Positions 1-12,160 are shown, numbered from the stretch's first letter. The stretch is 64,000 bases of DNA from Ascidia mentula (GCA_947561715.1 OX387197.1:23586266-23650265), one strand, 5' to 3'. The notes: generated by a model from the letters alone, not told the origin. A program made the numbers and translations.

Positions 1-189
1 ATTTTTTCGGATTCGAATCGAACGAGTATTAAGGTACATAATCAAGTCAATGAAAATAAATAACAGGGTCACTCACTCATTTTAGCCACGCTTGTGAAAA
101 TTGTTGATTATTTATAAGCGTTTGCCTCAAATTCGCCATCACAACGAAACAACACAGCAAAAAATCAGCTGATCTTTATAAACATACAG

Positions 190-1709
190 AAAACAATCGG
201 AGAAGATTTGCGCTTCGGGCCTTGACGCATCTGGCACACACCACTTGTACCACGTGGAGGTAGAGCAAGTCTTGGACGATGCGTTTCGGCAGATCGAGAC
301 GCAGCTTGTAGAACGCGTAAGTTTTGTTACAAGTATAACCGTGATACCATGTTGTATATTTCTTGTTGCTAGTATACAAAATAACTAGGTTGTCCTTTTT
401 TTAAATTTGGTGTTTTGAAATCAGTAAAATGACTTATATGTTCATAACCTGTCAACTATATCTTCTCAGTTCGACAAAGTGTTGCAGGGAGTTCTGCAGA
501 AATTATCTCGTTACGACGAGGGATCTTTCACCGTTTCTTTATTCGGTCTCACGGTGAGCTGTGTAACGTTGTGTTTCCCTGATGTTTACTCTTTTTCGTT
601 TTGTGCCCGAATTTCCGTGTAACGAGTCGACCCACAAATGCCAAATCGATCATGCTGCTAGGCTTGTTTGTTTGCTGCGTTCCTTGTTTACGTGGGAAAT
701 CCCTTCGTTCAAACGATAATCCGGGTTAAGCTACGTTGTAATCCGATTTCATCAAAGGAAAACCTCTCCCAACAATGTTTCTTTGACAGAAACCGGGCAT
801 GGAACTTGCCAGCAATTACACCAGCTTTACTCGCTGTAACCAAGATGTTCTTCGTGACAAAATAAACGATGAGATGTTTGTGGAGCAAGTGTTTAGTGTA
901 AGTTATATATGTTGTACTAATAAGAATTTTAAAGAAGGGGATTCATTCGACTTCTGTACGTTTCAACAGTTATTCAAACGGCTGAATGGTTACATTTTTC
1001 TCTTAAAAAATTTCTTCAGTAAATTAAAAAATAAATATAAACTCTTGAACCGAAACCTTTATCAAATCAGAACAAACTGCAATCTATCAGAACGAACAAA
1101 GCTATTAAACTTTATGCACAATAAGGAAGTCCTTGAATAAGAAAGTTACAGATACAAGATTCGCTGCAAAACATTAGGCATCATGTTTTCATCTTTATTT
1201 GCAGAGCTGGTACAACTCGAGCAGCAAGCTGATCGCTGATTGGTTGAACGAGCGTTCGGAACTTCAGCTTCATCTCCACCAATTAAAAACGCTCATTAAG
1301 ATATTTAAAAAGCTTTACCAGGACTTTGAACTTCAAGGCGTCACTGATATCAGGACCAAGGATTTTGAGAGCGTTCATAAACGTTTGACGGTGGGTGGGC
1401 AAAGACTCTATATAGGATAACGCTGGTGGCATTTTCTTATATGATTTGTCGAGAGGTCAATGGAAGTAAACGGAAATAAGTAGGACACTTTTATTAATAA
1501 ATCTTGCTTTTGTCTTTAAATTGGCGCCGGCTTTCATTGAAAACTTTAAATTCCTTGCACTCTCGTTTATTAATTTTTGTGTGCAGCAACGTTTACCTTT
1601 AAACCTAATTTCGTCACAGGTTGAGGAAGCAACTGCATCGGTCACGATCGGACCGCTTGGCAACAATATTACAATGAGAGAATCCGATGACGAAATGGAG
1701 AGCGACTGA
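190..1709 (+). CDS. CADPS: Calcium-dependent secretion activator (CAPS), C-terminal exons
   Basis: Five joined exons give the C-terminal end of a CADPS/CAPS protein, a priming factor for dense-core vesicle exocytosis: about 190-316, 470-553, 790-897, 1205-1390 and 1620-1709 (TGA). All have GT donors and AG acceptors, and phases agree. Recognition rests on the last three exons. They contain DKINDEMFVEQVF, then WYNSS, then LQLHLHQLKTLIK, and end in VEEATASV plus an acidic tail, the known C-terminal pattern of vertebrate CADPS/CADPS2. The last acceptor is placed at 1619 rather than 1586, because this joins RLT directly to VEEATASV as in the family. The first acceptor (189) is the least certain. 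MUN-domain, PH and C2 exons lie upstream, outside the window. The 3' end is complete. Confidence 0.85.
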
Positions 1710-4661
1710 CGTCACTGCTTATTACGTAATCGTAGCGTGTTACTGCTGATGTGTAGAGGGGCGTGGCAATTGCTGTCAGTCGTATTTGAGAAGCTTTGGC
1801 TTTTTCGCTGCAAGCAGCATATCCGTATTATCACATGCTACTAAAAGTATTTATTTAAAAAAAAGTATTTTCTTCTTGCTGGGTTAAAATGTTTCGAAAT
1901 GCGCTTGATTGCCACCATCGTAAAACCAATTTCGTCAATATTAGCGCTTTCCGGTCGTGTTCTATCACTTTTGTAGTTTGCACACAACTAATAACGGCTA
2001 TTTGACATATTTCTGTAACCACACTGCCACCTATAATTCACCTTCTATTTATGTCACTCGCTGCCATTCTTCTCCGTGTAATAGAACTGTGTTACTATCC
2101 TGTAGCCACTGTATACATTCCCGAAACGACATAGTGAAACTGGCATTATCTTTGTGACGTAACAATATTTTACTTGCGGTTTTCGAATGCGCCCATTCAA
2201 GTCATCTTCAACATATCTTGGTGTTGTTTTAACGTTCGTCTGGTGCACTTTACTTGCTTAAACTTCTGTGGGTTGCTGTTCACCTTCATTCTTCCAGCAG
2301 AACTTGAAGGCGATGTTCTTCAATCAGGCGCCTTTTTAGATTGCAAACGATTCCTAAATATTTTTGTGCATTTTATTTTAAATTGTTTTAAGACCAACAT
2401 TTAATTTATACTTTGACACAAAACTTTCGGTTTATCCTGCGCTTAGTTAAGATTAATTGTCCATTCCAAACCTTTTTGTCAATGCTGCTTGAAGTATTTT
2501 TTTCTGTTGGTCGTTTGTATAGCTCTCCGTGCAAAACTTCCCTTCTTACTTACCATTTGCCAACTGAACTATAATATAATGAGCGGATACGTCATAGCAT
2601 TTCAAATTAATCATTTTTTAAATTTGTTGTACACAATCTGAGGACGTTTAAAACTTCGCACACTCTTTTATGGCTCATTCCTTTCATGTCTTGCGGTGCA
2701 GCTACAAAAACGTAACAGCTTTTTAACATTTACCTGACCGGCCACGCTTAATAACGGTACCCCATAAAATAGTTGTTTTAAGATGTTTTCTGTGTTGTAA
2801 AGTATTGCCGTTGTTCCAAACCGTGTTTAAAGCTCCTTTTTATCGTCATAACTTGTCAGTATTTACCGTTAAAGTTTATGATATAATGCTGTTTCAAAAC
2901 AAAGCATTGAATGGTGTACGAAGCCTGTATTAACTTACATTAATTTCTACATGTAATTTTAATTTCTTTCTGTGATAAGAAAAAAACTTGTGTGTTTTGT
3001 GCAATGAGTTATTGTAACCGCTCTCTTCATAGTTTCTTCGATCCGTGTTGCACGTATCAGTATTTTTTAACCTTGTAGTGTATCACCGAATACATCAATT
3101 ATTCCAATCTAAAATATGTCGGTATTTTGTGTGGAAGAATGGAATTGACTTTTAGTTCCGGCTTTTGATAAATTAGCCGGGTTGTTGTTTGTAAACATCA
3201 TTTAAACAACAACACTTTGTGTTAATCCTAGTATGAAAATAACGGGAGAATTTTTGACCCAAACCTTTAGACAAACTTGGATGACACTTGGAAAGGGTGA
3301 TTTTGTTATTGTAAGGTCGCTAATCCATCGATCAATCTGGACGTGATATGAAGCACATTTTGTGGTTCTTTCTTGCTCGAACACTGGACATAACTTCCGG
3401 GGTATTGGGCTCTGAAAGTGGAAATGCATTACAAATTTGTGTTGTATTTTAATTCGTAATCATATATTTAACTAACCACAGTGCGGTCACCATTGTAGAA
3501 ATGGTCCTCTAACTCCACCATGCGGAAATTATAAATGTTATTAACTAACCACAGTGCGGTCACAATTGTAGAAATGGTCCTCTAACTCCACCATGCGGAA
3601 ATTATAAATGTTATTAACTAACCACAGTGCGGTCACAATTGTAGAAATGGTCCTCTAACTCCACCATGCGGAAATTATAAAAGTGATTAACTAACCACAG
3701 TGTGGTCACCATTGTAGAAATGGTCCTCTAACTCCACCATGCGGAAATTATAAAAGTGATTAAATAACCACAGTGTGGTCACCATTGTAGAAATGGTCCT
3801 CTAACTCCACCATGCGGAAATTATAAAAGTGATGAACTAACCACAGTGCGGTCACCATTGTAGAAATGGTCCTCTAACTCCACCATGCGGAAATTATAAA
3901 AGTGATTACCTAACCACAGTGTGGTCACCATTGTAGAAATGGTCCTCTAGTTCCACCATGCGGAAATTATAAAAGTGATTAAATAACCACAGTGTGGTCA
4001 CCATTGTAGAAATGGTCCTCTAGTTCCACCATGCGGAAATTATAAAAGTGATTACCTAACCACAGTGTGGTCACCATTGTAGAAATGGTCCTCTAGTTCC
4101 ACCATGCGGAAATTATAAAAGTGATTAAATAACCACAGTGTGGTCACCATTGTAGAAATGGTCCTCTAGTTCCACCATGCGGAAATTATAAAAGTGATTA
4201 CCTAACCACAGTGTGGTCACCATTGTAGAAATGGTCCTCTAGTTCCATCATGCGGAAATTACAAAAGTGATCAAACTAAGTACAGAGCGGTAATTATGTG
4301 AAATAAGCTTTAGCCCCATTATGCGCACATTATTCTAATTGTAACTTTGCCCAAAATAGCCCACTGTGTTTTTAAAAAATTCCATATTTATTTGTTTCGT
4401 TCTTTCACCTTCAAAATTGCAAAAATCTGTAAACCGCTGCAAATTGCCAGGATGTTACATACATAATTGGTAGTTGGTAATCCAATCCATAACTAACCTT
4501 AACCGAAATTTACGCTGAAATCCAGGAAAAGGTTGGTGCAGTAAGGCGTGACGCTATTTACATCATGTGACTTGAAATCACGCGCTGTTTCCGTAGCTGC
4601 CATAGCTGCTCTCCATTGTTTCAAACGATCAATTTGGTTGTTTTCCGTTGCAAAATCGAAT
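1710..4661. other. Intergenic stretch between CADPS and AGTRAP
   Basis: No convincing exon was found on either strand here. The first part is presumably the CADPS 3' UTR, though no clear polyadenylation signal was seen. The only strong structure is the 73-bp tandem array at 3471-4273. Short open frames in between have no splice support and no recognisable domain. Confidence 0.6.
3471..4273. repeat. 73-bp minisatellite, about 11 copies, with dimeric higher-order pattern
   Basis: Units begin at 3471, 3544, 3617, 3690, 3763, 3836, 3909, 3982, 4055, 4128 and 4201, always 73 bp apart, and decay after 4273. Each unit holds two adjacent inverted repeats: CCACA-G-TGTGG (CCACA-G-TGCGG in several early units) and ACCATT-GTAGA-AATGGT, so single strands could fold into twin hairpins. 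The first three units share one spacer and later units another. From 3909 on, units alternate between a CCTAACC and an AAATAACC start, which is a 146-bp higher-order repeat, and all carry TAGTTCC in place of TAACTCC. Confidence 0.95.
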
Positions 4662-5999
4662 ATGCCCTCTATTTCCATTAAGGTAGTTATTTGAAAAATC
4701 TGAAAAATGTTATGAATTTTGCAATACAAAAATATATTTGTGTTTCAGGCAATTTTTGTTGTCCACTGGCTGTTGTTTGTGTGGTAAGTTTGCCGTTGCA
4801 GCTCTTACCTTTTGTCATGTGGCTAGATAATAGTATCCCCAAACTTTGGTATTTTTGTTTAATTTAAAAAGTTATGGAGAAATTGTACTGTGGCTCATCT
4901 AAACGGATAGAAAAAGTCACTGAATAAATGTTTTGAGCTTTGCTAACTGGAATTTTTGTCAGCTAGGATCTGCTTGGTAAAAAATTGTACGGACTGTTTT
5001 GAATAAATGGAGTTAACTGTGTTCTCAATCAAACATTACCTAACTAAGTAGTGACTTTTGATATGTTTTTCATGAATGTCAAACCCTTTTCTGTTTTTGT
5101 TTTACTTAGGACGCAATTGAACTGGGGTGGTTCATCAGCTTATATATGGGGAAATGTAACAGTTTTGGTTCTTGCCGTGTGGGCTACTGCTGACCGACAA
5201 TCTGTGGATGCTATACTTCTGGTAAGCTTGTGTATCCAGCAGCATATGTATTCACCGGCGAAATTGTTAATAGGTTTGAATTTGTGCATTGGTGGTATGA
5301 TACTTAATAGCACCTTTAAAATGTTTGTTAATTATTTATTTATTTTTTCAGTTCATGATTACCATGTTGTGGTCGATTATTGTTGATATTGTTTGTCTTG
5401 CCTTGTTTTTTCCTCCGTCTGGGGCAAGTTCCAGTTCCAAGTTCAGTGCAGGTTAATGGGAACTAAAATCTAAATGGAAACTAACATTAAACAAGGCTAT
5501 TTTGTTGCAGGTATGGCAATAGTGAACCTTATCTTCAAGCCCTTGTCTTTGATTCTTCTGTTTCAAATGTATCGTGACAGAGGTGGCGAATACAATATTA
5601 ACTTTGGTGAGTTAGTCTCATTCTTTTGATGTGGATAACTTGTAGTTCTGAGGTTTGAAACTATATTGGTCCAACCTCTCGGTTGTGCTTTTTTAATCTT
5701 AACAGTGCCATATAATTTCTGACACATTTAATTAGTTCAGTGCAAATTAAACATTTGATTCGGAAGAGAAATAGACTTTCCAATCTTTGTAAGCAGTATT
5801 GCCCATGTCATGTGCTCAATATTTTAAGTTAAAACACATTTAGTTGATGAATATTCAGTGAGCTACAATTTCATTGTAATAGTATTTTTGTTTAGGTCCA
5901 AGTACTCCTTCCTATGAAAATGTGGGTGGTAATGATACGCCTGAAAACAGTGGCTCGAGTGCATTTCTACGACCACCTGTTGTAGAAAACAAGGCTTAA
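4662..5999 (+). CDS. AGTRAP: Type-1 angiotensin II receptor-associated protein-like (complete, 155 aa)
   Basis: Six exons: 4662-4682 (ATG plus six codons), 4749-4783, 5110-5221, 5352-5451, 5511-5606 and 5896-5999 (TAA). All introns are GT-AG and every junction keeps frame. The protein starts MPSISIK then HWLLFVW. It continues with YIWGNVTVLVLAVWA, DRQSVDAI, MAIVNLIFKPLSL and QMYRDRGGEY, which follow the AGTRAP family in order and spacing (human about 159 aa). Three to four hydrophobic segments fit a small membrane protein of Golgi/endocytic vesicles that in vertebrates binds the AT1 receptor tail. The C-terminal 35 residues are hydrophilic. The 21-nt first coding exon is easily missed by gene finders. 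Whether the receptor partner exists here is unknown. Confidence 0.88.
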
Positions 6000-6240
6000 A
6001 TCACAAAAAAAACAGTAACACACAAATAATAGTTACTGTTATACATTTACACAGAAAGTTTATTCTCCGCACTTGGGCATTTCACTGTATGTACGTATTT
6101 CATATTCTATATGTGTTCAACTTCGAAAATGAGATTTTACGTGTGCGTACTACCATGTATTATGCATTGTGTTTAGCCAGAATGTGTTTTGCTGATGTTA
6201 ATCACGTTATGCCATATTTGTTTTTGCTGCCACCTTGACA

Positions 6241-6246
6241 AATAAA
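6241..6246 (+). promoter_or_regulatory. Likely polyadenylation signal of AGTRAP
   Basis: AATAAA lies 242 bases after the AGTRAP stop codon in AT-rich sequence with no downstream exon of that gene. This is a plausible 3'-end signal. Confidence 0.5.
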
Positions 6247-7464
6247 TGTGAAGCTGTTTGCATGTTATATGTGCATTATGTATAATTATATGCAAGGAAA
6301 CACGGCAAGTCTAGATTCGGTAGAAGTACTGTGGTCTTTATTTATGTAACTATATAGTCAACTACCGACTAGCGCACTGGGTGTCATTAAAATTGAAACC
6401 CCTTTAATTTCTACACACTTGTTGATCACGTTCAATTATGTATAAGGAATAAATACCTCAAAATCTCTTTTTTCTTGGAACGAGATTTTGTCGTGATGTC
6501 ATATTTTGACAAACTTTTCCTGTGTATGATTCATGAAGCAACAGCTGCATTGCGTATCGGTCATTCGTTTGTTGTGATAATTTTGGTGTTTAGTTGGGTT
6601 GTCACTGAACGTATTGCAGCTCTTATCATTTACATTTATCTATATTAAACATTTGGTAACGTCAAAATAAGAACAACTCCCGGTCTGCCTCAAGGTTATT
6701 CGCCTATTTGTGCATCCGATGTACTACTTTCAAGAAAAAGCTAATTCTCTCGTTGTTGGTTCATTCTATAGTTAGGCTGTAATATTTTTAACTTCATACT
6801 TGATTTCCGAGGAAGAGTGAAATTGGACAAAAGAACCATAAGAATGTTATTTCGACCAGACATTGAGTTTGCAGGTCATACACACATAAGCTGCTACGAA
6901 ATAGGCGGGTGGTTCCCAAATTGTAATACGCGTACACTATAGTGGCACGATCTCATTGCTATTATTTGCTGTTTTGATATTTCATGGACGTGGTTGATAC
7001 ACGAACACTGCATGAAACTTCAGTTTGTGCGCGCGAAAAAAGTAACGGAGCAGAGCGTGATGAAAACAACAGCTAACATAACAAAAAATCAAAACATTTT
7101 AACTGCTGTACCGCTTTCGCTTCTCGCTAAGCGTGCCGAGATATTATTGTTCCGTCGACAAATTTGATAATTAGATTAAAGTTATAGAGCACGCTGCGTT
7201 CTGCTGGGAATTTCAATTGTAACAAAACACACTTGTTTTCGTGGCTGCTGGGTAGAACAGGTTCCTTAATTTGCAAAACAATTGTCAGAGTTCAAAAACC
7301 GGCCATTATCGCGTAGTCAAAAAACGTTTTGAATGTAGAATCGACTATACATTCAAAGTTTAAATTTTTAATGATAAATGTTTAATGCTATAACGATGTT
7401 GCTGTATTGCGATTTATGCAGGCTTCGAGGTAATATACAGGCTAAAATCGCATTGTCAAAAACT
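6247..7464. other. Intergenic region upstream of the first claudin-like gene
   Basis: No gene was seen. Sequence around 7050-7270 resembles the block at about 8690-8920 (see that entry), so it probably holds the promoter-proximal part of the claudin-like gene at 7465. Confidence 0.5.
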
Positions 7465-8364
7465 ATGTCAAAGAAAAGTATTTTGATGTGTATGGAAATT
7501 ATCAGCTGGGCAGCTGCAACGGCAATTTACATATCTTCCATGGTTACAAAATACTGGAAATTCGGCAAACTTGGAAACCTGTCAACTCATTTTAATTTGT
7601 TTGAAATTTGCTTCCAATCAAGCCATCACTGCATTGGTAAGTCTTCGACTGTTTTCAAAAAGTAAAAAAACACTTATATTTATACAAGTGCCGTTGGTTT
7701 TTATTGTCAAAGTGTTTTGATTCTAAAATTGTGAAGCCATATGCAATAATGTAGCAAAGGTATGACTAGCATGCTCGCCTTAGCCAAGGATGCAGGTTTA
7801 ATTTCTGTCGAATCTTTTAAGATTTTGGATTTTCCGGGGTTGGTATTCGTATATTGGTGCCTCGTGTCTTCATGCTTCTCGCCGCTGGTACGATTGCTCT
7901 CGGAACAATAATGGAGGTTGTTTGTTTAATTCGGGACGTTCCGAAATTTCTCCGGTTCAGTGGCCTCGCACTTCTCTATATTGGAGGTTTGTTAAATCGA
8001 TATTATCCCAATGCGTGTAAAAAGAGAAGAAGAGATTTAATCCAGTTTGTCATCTCTTATAGTTTCCAGTAATGCCGTAAATACTGACGTTTATGTAATG
8101 ATGAAATTATGTTCACATATGATCCTTTCAAAGGAAAAGTTTTTGTTGATTTTTCGGGGACAACAAATCTTATACATATTGAGCGAAATAACTTAAAAAT
8201 TTGTTTTTGTTTTTTTAGCTTGTATGATATATGTGGCTTGCACGGTCTTCACAATTCTCAACAATAACGGAACATTCGGCTACTCCATATTTTTGGGCTG
8301 GACGTCGGGAATACTCTACATGATAACAGGAGTCTTCATATTAATAGCTGCCAAAGCCTCGTAA
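7465..8364 (+). CDS. PMP22/claudin-superfamily four-pass membrane protein, copy 1
   Basis: Three exons: 7465-7636, 7822-7986 and 8219-8364 (TAA), GT-AG, phase 1 at both introns, about 160 aa. Four hydrophobic segments: IISWAAATAIYISSMV near the N-terminus, VFMLLAAGTIALGTIM, a short one ending LLYIGG, and the C-terminal GYSIFLGWTSGILYM. After TM1 comes W followed by NLFEIC and a second C. This matches the claudin/PMP22/EMP loop signature (W, G/N-L-W/F-x-x-C, C). Such proteins form junctions or tetraspan complexes in the plasma membrane. ATG at 7465 is chosen by alignment with copy 2; an upstream in-frame ATG at 7378 would add 29 residues. Exons 2 and 3 have exactly the same lengths (165 and 146 nt) as copy 2. 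Confidence 0.72.
7745..7821 (+). repeat. Possible decayed tRNA-derived SINE at the exon 2 boundary
   Basis: A tRNA-like stretch (ATGACTAGCATGCTCGCC, then AGGTTTAATTTC resembling a worn B box) runs up to the acceptor at 7821 of claudin-like copy 1. Copies 2 and 3 lack it. The match is weak. Confidence 0.3.
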
Positions 8365-8689
8365 AATCACTACTGTTCGTGGAACTTTTTAGTAGCAGGA
8401 AAAATCTGTTGATGTTGACGTAAAAGAATCAGCCAAGAAATTTCGCTGTTCTGTGACTTTAAGTATTGGAAGAATTTTTGTGAGCCCTAATGATACTTTA
8501 AGTTGTTGAAAAGGAAGCAATATTGTTGTGTATATGCATAATGTTACATATATACAGCTCTAGTTATATTGTATCGTGCGAAGAAGCACAAGTACCTAAC
8601 CGCTTTTCATTTTGTGTTTCAATGGAATACAAATTAATCTGTAGCTATACGGTAATCGCTTTTTTCCTGTGAGGTTTTAGAGGACTACC

Positions 8690-8915
8690 AGAGCGTAAGC
8701 AAAACAACAGCTGTAACCACAAAAAACAATCGACACTGCCGTGTTTATAAGCTACATGCTTTGCTGCTCGATGAGCGTGCTAAAACAATATTGTTCCCAA
8801 TTTGCTACAAAATTAATAATTGCATTAATATCACAACTTTATGCTGGGCTTTCATGTTTACGACAAAATACGTTTGTTGTTTGGTTGGTGAAGGTAGTGT
8901 AGGGCAGATTCGTTT
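8690..8915 (+). repeat. Diverged duplicate of the block upstream of claudin-like copy 1
   Basis: The stretch starting CAGAGCGTAAGCAAAACAACAGCT parallels about 7045-7270. Shared, in the same order, are CAGAGCGT, AAACAACAGCT, GAGCGTGC, ATATTGTTC and a CTGGG-rich segment. No claudin exon follows it directly; the next gene starts at 10136. It looks like a leftover 5' flank from tandem duplication. Confidence 0.5.
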
Positions 8916-8987
8916 CTCAAAATGTTTGTAAAAGAACAGAAAAAGAACAGAAAGAAGCGGCACTTATAAAACCTAATCGTTTGAAAT

Positions 8988-9024
8988 AGTGGCACTGCCT
9001 TCAGCACATGAAGGCAGTGCCACT
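8988..9024. repeat. Perfect 16-bp inverted repeat with 5-nt loop
   Basis: AGTGGCACTGCCTTCA at 8988-9003 is matched exactly by its reverse complement at 9009-9024, with loop GCACA. A 17-bp direct repeat (about TTGTTGTTATGCGTCA) follows at 9024-9058. The stem is shorter than a normal pre-miRNA hairpin; it could be a structured RNA or a foldback relic. Confidence 0.85.
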
Positions 9025-9954
9025 TTGTTGTTATGCGTCAATTGTTGTTATGCGTCACTGTTTGCACTGCTAAATAGTATCAAGGTGGATTTTCGGTGAT
9101 AGCTGCCTCGTAGCAGTGTTAGTTTTGCTGCGCAGCTCTGAGGTGTGCCATCTAATTTTTTCGCTGTCCTCCAGACTTGCAGTTTGAAGTTGCCACATCT
9201 ATTTCAATATAATTCAATATATTGGTGATGTTTACATGCTCAACCCAATTGGTCTTCTTATTAAAAACTCAAACTCTGCCCAAAAAATTACGCCCAAAAG
9301 TGAGCGTGTGTCGCAAATACATCATAATGTAAATTCAATTGTTTAAGAAGTTGTGATTTAAGACTCTGCGTCTGTATGTAAAGTGACGTGACTGGCCTTA
9401 TACTATCTGCCCATTGCAAAAAAAATGTGTAATTACGGCGAAAATGAAGCAAAATAGGAATTCGGACCCGAACCCGAACCGAAAACCTCGATCCGACTTA
9501 TAACTCTAGATTGGTACATAATGATTCATGAAACTGTAAAATTAGCCGTTTACAATAGTAGATTAAGAAAATAAACAATGCTTTATAGTGGTCGGAATAT
9601 AATTTCAAGCAATTTCGTTTACAATGTGCATTGGCATATATATTTGGTATTGTTCGCTGTTGTATTCGGGAAAATTTCAAAAAGTGAAAATTAATTTATA
9701 CATCGTTTAAAATCACCATACACGTTCAATCAAATCGAAACGACTCTTACCATATTAGATTTTCTAATTATACTTTTTTGAAGGCAACCGATGCGTAGGT
9801 AAAAACAAGTAAGTTAATTAAACTACAAGTAAAAACTTTGTGACGAAGTCATATTCGTATGTTTACCTGCTGGGAACGTGTGCCAACTCCAAGGATTGTT
9901 GTTCCCATAGTTTTCGTCGCTTATTAAATAATCATACTACGGCCATTACTTTGG

Positions 9955-11560
9955 GCAGAGCAGCAGGAGAACCGCGGTAGTTGGGCGTGGCATTTGCTGA
10001 AAAACCAGTTGGAGTAAAAGAAAGAATAGTTTGGACTGTGATATGCCACCAAGATTGAGCATCGTTTATCAATAAAAGTTACTTGTGTTTCAAAAAACAA
10101 TTAGACTTGACTTTTTGTCAGTGAATTTATTGAATATGGCACACAAATGTGTTTTAATGCTTTTGGAAATCATCAGCTGGACAGCAGGAACGGTACTTTA
10201 TATAACATCGATGGTTACAAAATCTTGGAATTCACACAGTCTTGGAAGAATATGGTTGTTCCATGTTAATTTGTTTGAAGTTTGCACTATCTTACTCAAA
10301 ACAAACGATCAGAGCTGCACTGGTATGTCATTTGTGACATTTTGCTGGATGGCTTAAAAAACACTACATACAGTATCAACTCGTTCTACTCTATAATATA
10401 CTGTTGATGTTTACTTTTCTTTTTGTTAAATCTTTTTAGAACTTGGCGCTAACGAGGCTGCTTCTGGTATATTGGTGCCACGTGTATTCATGCTTCTCGC
10501 TGCTGGGACGATTGCTCTCGGAACAATCATCGAGATTGCTTCTGTAATATGGAAATTTTCGAAATCAACCCGGACCTATGGATTTGCACTCATCTGTACT
10601 GGGGGTATACTATACTTCAATGTTATTTTAAAATGTAATGGGACAGAGTTTAATGCTCTTTTGGCAAATCTTATTCAGATTTATGGTCTAAGAAAAAACT
10701 TTCGTCCGTCAAGATGTCGGTGTAACTTATATGACCTTCATTTGCGACATGTTTGCAAAATTTCATTTGAAAAATAGTTTACTGGTTACAGTTGGACTGA
10801 CTTATGAATTTGTAAACACCTGGTTTTCGACTAGATCAGAATTTTTTTCTTTAATTTTCAGGTTGTTTCATTGTATTGGGTTGCACGGTGTTTTTCATCA
10901 AAAGCGAATCCCGATTCGGCTACTCCGTATACTTGGCTCTTGTGTCAGGGGTCCTCTACATGGTAGCAGCATCCCCCATATATCACGGCATCAGAAACTC
11001 GCAATGATTTCCAACTCCACATCTGCCTGTACAGCCTGTTCTATTTGGTTTTACCACTAGGTCTACTGAATATATTTAAGCTTATGTTTTTAATTCATCA
11101 AAGGTGTGGCTACCTTATTGCATTCACCAAAAAGCAAATGATGTTAACCTTGTTTTTCTAATGTCAAGATTGGTAAAGTATTTTTTAATTTTGCACATTT
11201 TTTGAAAGATCGGATGTTTTTGATAATTGTTCAAGAAAAATAACGGCAAATAAACGTGGCATATAGGCTATGTAGGTGCATAGTAAAGATACATCTTAAA
11301 ATTTTTGTAGCGTAGTTTGATATTCGTGTTTCACCTTTCCAGTTTGATTAAACTATAAAACAAACTGCACTTAGATTGTTACGGGAGCTTTAATGCACGT
11401 TACAAACTTCCCCCCAGAAGAATTCGTTTGCAATCTTTGCGAAATTGGGAAATTTCCACTTCTCGCCCTATGAATTTGACACATTCAGAAATAACATTCG
11501 TTATACACCCGGTACAACACGACATACAATTCGTGTGTAGGTCTACTACCACAACAAAAT
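9955..11560 (+). repeat. Segmental duplication unit A (partner at about 30185-31850)
   Basis: Beyond the exons, both flanks match the second unit. Upstream, GAGCAGCAGGAGAACCGC and AGTTTGGACTGTGATATGCC lie near 9957-10050. Downstream, the segment with TTACGGGAGCTTTAATGC and CATTCAGAAATAACATTCG lies near 11380-11500. Divergence includes many substitutions and small indels, so the duplication is not recent. Confidence 0.8.
10136..11007 (+). CDS. PMP22/claudin-superfamily four-pass membrane protein, copy 2
   Basis: Three exons: 10136-10322, 10440-10604 and 10862-11007 (TGA), GT-AG, phase 1 at both introns, about 165 aa. It is a paralog of the gene at 7465, sharing IISW near the N-terminus, VPRVFMLLAAGTIALGTI in the second segment and FGYS at the start of the last. 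The first extracellular loop has W, then NLFEVC, ten residues and C, as in claudins and EMP/PMP22 proteins. No charged ER or PDZ signal is obvious at the C-terminus (RNSQ). The block around it (about 9955-11560) recurs at 30185-31850 with a broken copy. Confidence 0.72.
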
Positions 11561-11734
11561 AAATAAAACATTAGTTAAACTAGTATATCGCAAGGAAAAA
11601 CTTACTTCCAGCGAAGGATGTGGGGATTTTTTGTAATTCACATGAAAGCACTTCTCGCTTTTAAACAGAAAACCATACATATTGAAAAAGTTAAAGAAAA
11701 ACTTTGGCAGCGACAAACACAGCTTCCATGAAGA

Positions 11735-12160
11735 ATGGCAGAACTTTTGACGGTCCTGGAGACCTTGTTTGTGGAAGCTGAATCCATATTCAACTCAAGA
11801 CCCCTTGTCCCGGTGAAATTTGATCATAGGGACGAAGAACCGCTGTCCCCGAACCATCTCCTGCTGATGAGAGGTTCCCCCAACCTTCCTCCGACGATTG
11901 CAGAGAAAAAGGATTGCTACACAAGACGGCGTTGGCGTCAGGTGCAGTTTCTCGCTGACCATTTCTGGAAGAGGTTCATGAGAGAATACCTACCGGTAAT
12001 CACTGCTCGTCCAAAGTGGCATGATTCTCATCGCAACCTTAAGAAAAATGATGTCGTCCTACTTGTGTGCGAATCTGAGTGCCGTTCGAAATGGTCGATC
12101 GGTCGAATCATTGAGACGTACCCCGATGAAAATAAAAAAGCTGAAGGCTCTCGTTTTTAA
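11735..12160 (+). mobile_element. BEL/Pao-type LTR retrotransposon fragment, end of pol
   Basis: A 141-codon frame carries the C-terminal integrase region typical of BEL/Pao elements: ESIFNSRPL, then PLSPNHLLLMRGSPNLPP, RRRWRQVQFLADHFWKRF, REYLP and, after a gap, KKNDVVLLVCE with KWSIGRI. The frame is closed by a TGA just upstream of the ATG, and by a stop where family members continue. No LTRs, protease, RT or RNase H were found around it. It is a truncated, dead copy. No repair of the frame is attempted. Confidence 0.8.

Noticed and set aside
1587..1619. Earlier acceptor for the last CADPS exon (after 1586)
   Set aside because: It would insert 11 residues into a motif (RLT-VEEATASV) that is continuous in the family.
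3471..4273. CRISPR-like regular repeat spacing
   Set aside because: Spacers are not unique, whole 73-bp units repeat, and the DNA is animal nuclear; this is a minisatellite.
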